Assembly: GCA_002307035.1 (NCBI GenBank) | Contig: DBTL01000031.1 | Span: 1-7,771 of the forward strand | Length of the DNA: 7,771 nt | Direction of reading: 5' to 3' | Source: Bacteroides sp. UBA1317 | GTDB taxonomy: Bacteria; Bacteroidota; Bacteroidia; Bacteroidales; Bacteroidaceae | Shown: piece by piece, positions 1 through 5,151 of the stretch | Position numbering within the stretch: the first letter of the stretch is position 1 | How the letters are laid out: every line of letters starts with the position of its first letter | Notes under the pieces: generated by a model | Seen by the model: the letters and a program-made list of their open reading frames with translations, nothing else | Database searches by the model: none | What the model was told of the DNA's origin: nothing | Translations under genes and position numbers: made by a program

Positions 1-119
1 ATTTAGGCCTTTTGGAATATGTTCACTGGAATCCATTTTACAGATTTATATTAGCCGCTATTTGGTTTTATGGAGCAGCTTGGCATTATAATTACTTAGA
101 ATCTAAGGGAAAGTTGTAG
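1..119 (+). CDS. C-terminal end of an unidentified, probably membrane, protein (partial)
   Basis: The third frame is open from the left edge for 38 codons and stops at TAG 117-119. The translated tail is rich in aromatic and hydrophobic residues: LGLLEYVHWNPFYRF, then a stretch around ILAAIWFYGAAW that could form a membrane helix, then a short charged end ESKGKL. That pattern looks like the last helix of an integral membrane protein with a short basic tail. The family cannot be named from so little. The other forward frames meet stops earlier (TAG at 4-6; TAA in the second frame near 90), which favours this frame. The gene converges on the minus-strand regulator, whose stop begins at the very next base. 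The start and most of the gene lie outside the window. Confidence 0.5.
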   Translation, partial: LGLLEYVHWNPFYRFILAAIWFYGAAWHYNYLESKGKL

Positions 120-1073
120 TTATGAGTTTTTTCGAAACGCACTAGGAGTCTTTCCGGTATCTTGTTTAAAAACTTTGATAAAATAACCGCAGTCATCAAA
201 GCCTAATTTATCGGCAATTGTACGAATGGGCCAATCTGTGCTATGCAAAAGTTCTTTTGCACGATCCACTTTAACATGATTCACATAATCAGTTAAACTT
301 CCCAAATTCTCCTTGCTAAACAATTTACTGAAATAGCTAGTAGAAATATTGCATAGTTTTGCCATATTGGAAAGAGATATCTTCTCATGGATATGCTGGT
401 TAATAAAATTAAATGCTGGACGCAGAATTTCGTTATGCATTTTGCTATTATTATTAGCAATTCCACTTGGTTCATCATGCACTTTATCTAGATACTGTGT
501 TGACTGATTCTTAGAACTCAGTTGAGCAATGGACGCTCTAAGAACTGCTTCTTCTATACAATAATTACCGATATGCAACAACATATTAGCAAGCGCTATG
601 ATTTTCTCTAGGCTCATGACTAGCAACATGTTGTACAATTTCTGAATTTCGATATCACAGGTTAAATCGATGGTATTGCCAACTCCAGATAGAATATGTT
701 CCAATTTATTTTCCGAATCTTTTTGTTCTAGAAGCACTTGCCCGGCCATAAAGGCACCTACATATAAATTATTTACAATAATTGGTATGGCAAAATCTAT
801 AAGTCCCGCATGACAAAAATAAATAAACGGCTTACGAATTCGTGCCGCTTCAAGGCCTCCACGGGAGTCGCATTTCTCGCAATAATGATGATATGTCTCA
901 GAAGAACGAAGCCTTTTACAAAATTCGCTACAATTACTATGAGCCGTGAGCGGTATCCCTGTATAATCGACTGTTATAATTGCAAGCCCGGTTGCTAACG
1001 AAATATCATCCTGTATTTTTTGGAATTTAGCAGGATTGACAATTTGTTGTAAGTTAGTTAAGGTTGTTCTCAA
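120..1073 (-). CDS. PocR-domain / AraC-family transcriptional regulator
   Basis: This is a DNA-binding regulator of about 317 residues, probably an activator of the divergent glycerol genes. Residues about 15-170 form a PocR-type sensory domain: the run FQKIQDDISLATGLAI, a VDYTGIPL segment, cysteines in the pattern C-x3-C-x12-C-x2-C plus a later FCHAGL, then DFAIPI and VGAFMAGQVLL. Residues about 220-317 are an AraC-type double helix-turn-helix (SLSNMAKLCNISTSYFSKLF; IRTIADKLGFDDCGYFIKVF), ending in the usual KTP-S-FRK. Start choice: TTG at 1073-1071 has AAGGA seven bases upstream and gives a normal PocR N-terminus. A longer TTG start at 1112 (330 residues) is possible, but the added 13 codons overlap an IS110 transposase relic in another frame, so I prefer the shorter form. 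In related bacteria PocR-type regulators control propanediol, cobalamin or glycerol genes. Here the target is inferred from its position 727 bp from gldA. The ligand is unknown. Confidence 0.88.
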   Translation of the reverse strand: MRTTLTNLQQIVNPAKFQKIQDDISLATGLAIITVDYTGIPLTAHSNCSEFCKRLRSSETYHHYCEKCDSRGGLEAARIRKPFIYFCHAGLIDFAIPIIVNNLYVGAFMAGQVLLEQKDSENKLEHILSGVGNTIDLTCDIEIQKLYNMLLVMSLEKIIALANMLLHIGNYCIEEAVLRASIAQLSSKNQSTQYLDKVHDEPSGIANNNSKMHNEILRPAFNFINQHIHEKISLSNMAKLCNISTSYFSKLFSKENLGSLTDYVNHVKVDRAKELLHSTDWPIRTIADKLGFDDCGYFIKVFKQDTGKTPSAFRKNS

Positions 1074-1087
1074 AGTTATATCCTTCC

Positions 1088-1237
1088 CTAGCCCATCTCC
1101 ATGCCTCGCCAATCAAATGTCCTAGTATAATGTGTTTCGCTGCCGACTTCCACTCCCACGATGCTTGTTGCTTCTGTGACTTGATTTAGCTTCTCGTTCT
1201 GTTGTGACGGTTTCCGCTGTTTTTGAGTTGGATTCTA
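1088..1237 (-). pseudogene. N-terminal relic of an IS110-family transposase
   Basis: On the minus strand, 1234 down to 1091 reads as 48 open codons containing EKLNQVTEATSIVGVEVG followed by SETHYTRTFDWRGMEMG, then TAG at 1090-1088. This matches the start of IS110-family transposases, where an N-terminal lead of the type KLNQVT is followed by VVGIDVG (first catalytic Asp of the DEDD/RuvC-like domain) and a segment of the type HYARAFDWRGIEL. In this copy the Asp position reads Glu (VGVEVG). No start codon remains: the frame is preceded directly by TAG at 1237-1235, and deleting one A there (ATAG to ATG) would restore ATG-AAT-CCA, suggesting a broken start. The rest of the transposase (normally about 400 residues) is missing, and the sequence passes straight into the regulator's ribosome binding site. 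Family identity rests on recalled motifs, not a search. Confidence 0.72.
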
Positions 1238-1266
1238 TCTGCTAGGTTTTATCCTCTCAAATCCAA
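1228..1266. repeat. 7-bp inverted repeat in the IS110 relic leader
   Basis: TTGGATT at 1228-1234 pairs perfectly with AATCCAA at 1260-1266 around a 25-base loop that itself holds a short AGG/CCT pairing. It straddles the broken transposase start and could be a stem of the ancestral element's structured leader RNA. Seven pairs can arise by chance. Confidence 0.35.
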
Positions 1267-1320
1267 ACGTGAGGTCGCTTTATATTTGAATCGCTTTTTT
1301 CCATTTCAGAAATGTTCCTT
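1238..1320 (-). mobile_element. Possible leftover IS110 upstream non-coding segment
   Basis: The bases immediately upstream of the transposase relic, on the same strand, are less AT-rich than the gap beyond about 1320 and contain a paired element (1228-1266). In IS110 elements the non-coding stretch before the transposase gene encodes the bridge (seeker) RNA. By position this piece could be what remains of that region. No element end, target duplication or guide loop could be identified, so both the extent and the RNA function are inference. Confidence 0.28.
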
Positions 1321-1479
1321 GAAAGAGGAAGACTTTCATTGAAGACAAAGTCTTTAATAGAAAAATATTATCATGTTATTGCTACATATTCTAATTATAC
1401 ATTAAAAGAAATTATAAAGTCAATTCGTAGTATGTACATATTGTTTAGGCAAATTGCACCATATCCTGATTTAAATTAA
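1312..1479 (+). other. 55-codon open frame, doubtful coding value
   Basis: ATG 1312 to TAA 1477-1479 encodes 55 residues beginning MFLERGRLSLKTKSLIEKYY and ending QIAPYPDLN. The frame stays open upstream of the ATG back to TGA 1270-1272. There is no recognisable ribosome binding site before the ATG, and I recognise no family. It may be a fragment of a decayed gene or simply an open frame in AT-rich DNA. Confidence 0.15.
1329..1354. repeat. 8-bp inverted repeat
   Basis: AAGACTTT at 1329-1336 pairs with AAAGTCTT at 1347-1354 around a 10-base loop. It is low in GC and has no T-run directly after it on either strand, so it is a poor intrinsic terminator. It sits near the composition change between the IS relic and the AT-rich gap. 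Confidence 0.35.
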
Positions 1480-1644
1480 ATTTCTAAAGTGTACCGTTGC
1501 GAGGGGACAAATAATGGTATGAAAAGTTATTACCAAGACCATAAGCAACATTACTATAATTGGAATAAAAGTTATTGGTTGGGATTTGGTCAATTGTAAA
1601 GCCATACTTAAATTTAGGTAAAATATGATACAAATATATTAATA

Positions 1645-1680
1645 ATTTGTTAAACTTTACTACTTGCTTTTTTAACAAAT
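1645..1680. promoter_or_regulatory. 10-bp perfect inverted repeat, candidate operator upstream of gldA
   Basis: ATTTGTTAAA (1645-1654) and TTTAACAAAT (1671-1680) are exact reverse complements separated by 16 bases. The arms contain TTGTTAA and TTAACAA, the half-sites of the Rex redox-repressor operator, but Rex sites normally have only about 4 bases between those cores, against 18 here. The repeat lies about 120 bases before gldA and could bind a dimeric regulator (the PocR/AraC protein or Rex), or form a weak RNA hairpin. The surrounding gap from about 1320 to 1799 shows no other convincing gene. Confidence 0.4.
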
Positions 1681-1691
1681 GTGTAACATTT
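1677..1691. promoter_or_regulatory. Short palindrome overlapping the larger repeat
   Basis: AAATGT and ACATTT flank a 3-base centre (GTA). The left arm overlaps the right arm of the 1645-1680 repeat by four bases. Overlapping palindromes can mark an operator region, but a 6-bp palindrome in AT-rich DNA is weak evidence. Confidence 0.22.
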
Positions 1692-1728
1692 TCTAATGTA
1701 ATTATACAAATCTATACTAAAATAGTAA

Positions 1729-1757
1729 TTGTAATAAATTAGCAATGTCCGGATATT
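1729..1757 (+). promoter_or_regulatory. Candidate weak promoter for gldA-dhaKL
   Basis: TTGTAA at 1729-1734 and GATATT at 1752-1757 have a 17-base spacer. Each matches the sigma-A consensus in about four positions. Transcription would start near 1764 and leave a leader of about 35 bases. Weak boxes would fit an activator-dependent promoter. An alternative -10 is TATACT at 1713-1718. This is a pattern guess, not a firm assignment. Confidence 0.3.
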
Positions 1758-1799
1758 GATTTTTTATGCAATACCTATAATTTGTGAAGGAGAATTTTT

Positions 1800-2927
1800 A
1801 TGAGAAAAGCATTTATTTGTCCCACAAAGTATGTGCAGGGCGAAGACGAATTATTGAATTTGGGATATTTTGTAAAAAGTTTCGGAACATCGGCGCTCTT
1901 GATTGCCCATCCGGATGATGTGGCCCGAATAAAGGAAAAACTAAATGCCACAGCGGAAAAATTTCAGGTTGCTTTTGTTGAAAGTGGGTTTAAGGGCGAA
2001 TGTTCACGTCAGGAGGTTGCAAAGTTACAAAAAGTTGCAAATGAAAACGGATGTTCCTGCACCATTGGATTAGGCGGGGGTAAAGCAATTGATACGGCAA
2101 AATGCGTAGCTATGGGGAATGCATTGATTATATGTCCGACAATTGCAGCGACAGATGCTCCGACAAGTCATTCAGCAGTATTGTATACTCCAGAGGGTGC
2201 ATTTGATGATTACGCATATTTTAAGCAAAGTCCCAGCGTGATTTTAATTGATACAACGGTAATTGCAAAAGCGCCTACACGTTTCCTGGTATCCGGTATG
2301 GGTGACGCCCTTTCTACTTATTTTGAAGCAAGAGCAACTTCAATTTCTTATTCTAATGTCAATGCGGGTTTACCGTGCGGTTTCCGTGAAGATTTATGTG
2401 AAGAAGCAAAGGGAACAAATACGGCACTGGCTTTAGCGACATTATGTTATCAGACTTTATTAAAGGACGGCAAAAAGGCAAAGATCTCCTGTGACTGTAA
2501 CCAGGTCACTCCGGCACTGGAAAATATTATTGAGGCCAATATTCTTTTGTCCGGTTTAGGATTTGAGAGTGGCGGACTTGCCGGTGCACATGCTATTCAT
2601 GATGGATTAACGAGTCTGGAAGGAACGCATAAATATTTTCATGGTGAAAAAGTGGCTTTTGGTACAATCGCACAGCTTGTGCTGGAAAATGCTCCGGAAG
2701 AAGAATTACATGAAGTATTGGATTTCTGCCTAGAAGTTGGATTGCCTATGTGTCTGGCAGATATCGGAGTAGATTCGATTACTCAGGAAGAATTAATGCA
2801 GGTGGCTAAGAAATCTTGCATTCCAGAAGAATCTATTCATTCAATGCCATTCCCGGTCACACCTGAGTCGGTGGCAGCTGCAATTATCACTGCTGATGCT
2901 ATAGGAAGAGCCTATAAAGCAAGATAG
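1800..2927 (+). CDS. gldA: Glycerol dehydrogenase (NAD-dependent, metal-containing)
   Basis: This cytoplasmic enzyme oxidises glycerol to dihydroxyacetone with NAD+ and belongs to the iron/zinc-containing alcohol dehydrogenase superfamily. The 375 residues match the family's usual size of about 365-380. The NAD-binding half holds the GLGGGKAIDTAK motif (residues 90-101) and PTIAATDAPTSHSAV from 113. The metal ligands of the family are all in place: Asp169 in SGMGDALSTYFEA, His264 in GLAGAHAIHDGL and His281 in YFHGEKVAFG. ATG 1800 has AAGGAG at 1787-1792, seven bases upstream. The dihydroxyacetone kinase gene follows after 17 bases, so the two are almost certainly cotranscribed and the product passes directly to the kinase. 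No damage is visible. A related polyol or hydroxyacetone substrate cannot be excluded, but the kinase neighbour strongly favours glycerol. Confidence 0.95.
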   Translation: MRKAFICPTKYVQGEDELLNLGYFVKSFGTSALLIAHPDDVARIKEKLNATAEKFQVAFVESGFKGECSRQEVAKLQKVANENGCSCTIGLGGGKAIDTAKCVAMGNALIICPTIAATDAPTSHSAVLYTPEGAFDDYAYFKQSPSVILIDTTVIAKAPTRFLVSGMGDALSTYFEARATSISYSNVNAGLPCGFREDLCEEAKGTNTALALATLCYQTLLKDGKKAKISCDCNQVTPALENIIEANILLSGLGFESGGLAGAHAIHDGLTSLEGTHKYFHGEKVAFGTIAQLVLENAPEEELHEVLDFCLEVGLPMCLADIGVDSITQEELMQVAKKSCIPEESIHSMPFPVTPESVAAAIITADAIGRAYKAR

Positions 2928-2944
2928 AGAGGGGGGTTCTATTT

Positions 2945-4711
2945 ATGAAAAAGATTATCAACAGACCGGAAACAGTCGTAATCGAAATGTGTAATGGTAT
3001 TGTATCAGCGCATCCGGAATTCGAATTTATTGAAAATTATAAAATTATTAAGAAAAAGGAAATCAATAAAAATAAGGTTAGCTTAATCAGCGGCGGAGGA
3101 AGCGGTCACGAGCCTGCCCATGCAGGATTTGTAGGAAAGGGAATGCTTGATGCGGCAGTTTGCGGAGACATCTTTGCTTCTCCTTCTCAAATCCAGGTAT
3201 ACCAGGCAATTAAGGAAACAGTAAGTCATAAGGGAACCTTACTTATCATCAAAAACTACAGCGGCGATATGATGAATTTTAAAAATGCGGCATACCTCGC
3301 AGGGGAAGATGGTATTAAGATTGATTATATCAAAGTAGAAGATGATATCGCAGTACAGGACAGCCTGTATACTATCGGACGCCGTGGAGTTGCAGGTACT
3401 GTGTTTGTTCATAAGATTGCCGGGGCAATTGCAGAGCAGGGAAAAAGTTTGCAGGAGGTTAAGGCAGTGGCACAAAAAGCTGCCCTGAATGTACGAAGTA
3501 TTGGATTTGCTTTCAGTTCCTGTACTGTACCTGCAAAGGGCACGCCAACTTTTAAAATCGGCGAAGATGAGATGGAGTATGGTATCGGTATTCACGGAGA
3601 ACCGGGAATAAAAAGAGAAAAGATTATTGCAGCAGATGAACTGGCGCATCAAATGGTAGAGTCGCTCTTGAAAGATTTACAATTGGGTGAATCTCCAAAA
3701 GAAGAAATTGCATTATTGGTCAATGGATTCGGCAGTACTCCTCTACAGGAACTATACCTTTTAAATAATGCAGTGACTAGAGAACTATCTCAAAAGAACA
3801 TTAAAATCAATCGGACCTTTGTAGGGAATTATATGACCAGTATTGATATGCTGGGTGCATCTGTTTCAATTATGAAACTGGATGAACAATTAAAAGAACT
3901 TCTTTCCTGCAAGAGTGATGCCCCGGCATTTAAAGTAGATGGGCCGGTAGAAAGGGTCAGATATGTGAATTTGGCAGCCCTGAGTGAGGAGGCAAAAGAA
4001 GTTTCCTATAAAGTTGAGACAAGTGAATCTTGTGCAGTTGTACGCAATAATAGAACGTCCCTTAGCAATATGATTTATATTGTCGATAAAATGAGCGAAT
4101 GTATTATTGAAAATGAAGTTCCTTTTTGCGAATTAGATTCTCATGCAGGAGATGGGGATTTTGGAATGAGTATCGCCAAAGGATTTAAGGAGTTAAAAAG
4201 AGAATGGAGGGAAATTACTAAAAACAAAACCCAATCTATAGGGGATTTTTTGGATGCTTGTTCTTTAGTAATTATGGAATATTGCGGAGGCGCTTCAGGT
4301 CCTATTTGGGGTTCTGCTTTTAGGGCGGCTGGGAAATATGCTGGAGATAAAAAGGAACTTTCAATTGAAGAGTTTGCAGATTTACTGCAGATGGCGGTGA
4401 AAGGAATTCAAAGTACCGGAGAACGTTCTTTTGGTAGAGGGGCCGTAGTGGGAGATAAAACGCTCATTGATGCTTTGGTCCCTTGCGTTGATTCTTGGAT
4501 CGAAAGTGTTAAGCGAGGTGATAATATAAAGACAGCATTTGAAAATGGCGCAAGAGCCGCGGTGGCGGGAGCAAAAGCAACTGAGAAAGTTGTTGCAAGA
4601 ATGGGCAGAGCATGTAATGTTGGAGAAAGAAGTTTAGGGTATCCTGATGCGGGGGCGTATGCCTTGGGGGTTATTTTTACGGAGATTGCACAGAGCCTAA
4701 GGGTAGACTAA
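2945..4711 (+). CDS. dhaK: Single-chain dihydroxyacetone kinase (DhaK-DhaL fusion, ATP type)
   Basis: This cytoplasmic kinase converts dihydroxyacetone to dihydroxyacetone phosphate. Residues about 1-330 are the substrate-binding DhaK domain: GGGSGHEPAHAGF (50-62), KNYSGDMMNF (103-112; Asp108 is the expected catalytic-site acid) and IGIHGEPG with His217, the residue that in this family binds the substrate covalently. After a linker of about 40 residues, 370-588 form the nucleotide-binding DhaL domain: LDSHAGDGDFG, whose Asp398, Asp403 and Asp405 would hold two Mg ions, GGASGPIWGSAF (448-459), RGAVVGDKTLIDAL (498-511) and a PDAGAYALG end. Having both domains in one chain fits the ATP-dependent form (Citrobacter and eukaryotic type, about 550-600 residues) and not the three-part PTS-dependent form; no DhaM gene is present here. 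AGAGGGGGG at 2928-2936 is a strong ribosome binding site eight bases from ATG 2945. The gene is intact and second in the operon with gldA. No clear intrinsic terminator follows. Confidence 0.94.
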   Translation: MKKIINRPETVVIEMCNGIVSAHPEFEFIENYKIIKKKEINKNKVSLISGGGSGHEPAHAGFVGKGMLDAAVCGDIFASPSQIQVYQAIKETVSHKGTLLIIKNYSGDMMNFKNAAYLAGEDGIKIDYIKVEDDIAVQDSLYTIGRRGVAGTVFVHKIAGAIAEQGKSLQEVKAVAQKAALNVRSIGFAFSSCTVPAKGTPTFKIGEDEMEYGIGIHGEPGIKREKIIAADELAHQMVESLLKDLQLGESPKEEIALLVNGFGSTPLQELYLLNNAVTRELSQKNIKINRTFVGNYMTSIDMLGASVSIMKLDEQLKELLSCKSDAPAFKVDGPVERVRYVNLAALSEEAKEVSYKVETSESCAVVRNNRTSLSNMIYIVDKMSECIIENEVPFCELDSHAGDGDFGMSIAKGFKELKREWREITKNKTQSIGDFLDACSLVIMEYCGGASGPIWGSAFRAAGKYAGDKKELSIEEFADLLQMAVKGIQSTGERSFGRGAVVGDKTLIDALVPCVDSWIESVKRGDNIKTAFENGARAAVAGAKATEKVVARMGRACNVGERSLGYPDAGAYALGVIFTEIAQSLRVD

Positions 4712-4824
4712 TGTGAAAATTTTTAGTATTACCCTGATAGAATAGAAAAAGCAGAAACTGACAAAATTTTATCGTTTAGTGAAAATTTCCAGATCATCTT
4801 AAAAGACAAAATTAATATACTATA

Positions 4825-4854
4825 TTGACGATAACTAGAGAAATCAGTTATTAT
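4825..4854 (+). promoter_or_regulatory. Strong sigma-A-like promoter before the GlpA relic
   Basis: TTGACG (4825-4830) and TATTAT (4849-4854) match the -35 and -10 consensus at five of six positions each, with an 18-base spacer. An inverted repeat ATAACT/AGTTAT (4831-4836 and 4846-4851) lies inside the spacer and overlaps the -10 box, as an operator might. Transcription would begin near 4861 and run into the GlpA-like relic and on toward the hydrolase gene. It is probably the old promoter of the decayed gene and may still serve the hydrolase. Confidence 0.45.
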
Positions 4855-4873
4855 CTATATAAATTAAACTAAA

Positions 4874-5020
4874 AGCCCAGTTATCGCTACAACTGTCGCT
4901 TACGAGCTTTCACGATATTATTCGGAAGCCATGGTTTTAGAATGTGAAAGTAATATCTCAAATGGAATGACAAAGTCAAACAGTGCGATTATCCACAGTA
5001 AATTCGTTTGGAACAAGTAA
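4874..5020 (+). pseudogene. glpA: Relic of an FAD-dependent glycerol-3-phosphate dehydrogenase (GlpA-like)
   Basis: Bases 4874-5017 read as 48 codons ending at TAA 5018-5020. The segments VIATTVAYELSRYYSEAMVL and NISNGMTKSNSAIIHSKF match the N-terminus of GlpA-like/DAO-family flavoproteins, which read roughly GAGVVGTAIARELSRY, a beta strand ending VLE, then a segment of the type SNGTTKANSAIVHAGFD that contacts FAD. The glycines of the dinucleotide-binding fingerprint are lost (the aligned stretch reads KSPVIA), no start codon or upstream strand is present, and about 90 percent of the usual protein of about 480-550 residues is missing. It is therefore a dead fragment. An intact copy would oxidise glycerol-3-phosphate to DHAP, in parallel with the GldA/kinase route next to it. 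A different DAO-family oxidoreductase is possible. The rest of the 4712-5094 gap holds the promoter above and no other gene I can support. Confidence 0.68.
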
Positions 5021-5080
5021 AAGAAGTAATAGACATTTTATTTCATGTTTGTCGTGTTTTTTTATTTTCTTTTTTATGAC

Positions 5081-5146
5081 AAAGGGGGTGAAAATTGCGC
5101 ATAGTTAATTGGAAAATGCAAGAAACTAACAAATATTTGAAGGGAG
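5081..5146 (+). promoter_or_regulatory. Two competing ribosome binding sites for the hydrolase gene
   Basis: AAAGGGGGTG at 5081-5090 lies four bases before TTG 5095, and AGGGAG at 5141-5146 lies five bases before ATG 5152. Both starts are in the same frame with no stop between them. The first site is the closer match to the 16S rRNA tail but serves a TTG start. The second serves an ATG and yields a textbook lysine-rich signal sequence. I chose the ATG; a 19-residue longer form from the TTG is possible. Confidence 0.5.
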
Positions 5147-5151
5147 ATAAA

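Noticed and set aside
1489..1599. 36-codon + strand frame ending in HYYNWNKSYWLGFGQL
   Set aside because: The end faintly recalls the HN..YW...YLGFG stretch of HemN/HemW-like radical SAM proteins, but the match is short and lacks the rest of the motif. It is too weak to report as a relic.
1484..1678. 64-codon minus-strand frame in the AT-rich gap
   Set aside because: It has a TTG start, no ribosome binding site, low-complexity Asn/Tyr-rich translation and no recognisable family, so it is most likely a chance frame.
1776..1781. Perfect TATAAT box before gldA
   Set aside because: Transcription would start near 1788, inside the ribosome binding site (1787-1792), leaving too short a leader, and no -35 box lies at the right distance. 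I list weaker boxes further upstream instead.
3239..3652. 137-codon minus-strand frame inside the kinase gene
   Set aside because: It is antisense to the well-conserved DhaK domain, with no ribosome binding site and no protein-like pattern; a shadow of the real gene.
5021..5080. A frame reading LEQVKEVIDILFHV after the GlpA relic
   Set aside because: It looks helix-like but is short and T-rich, with no family match. It could be more relic in another frame, but this cannot be supported.
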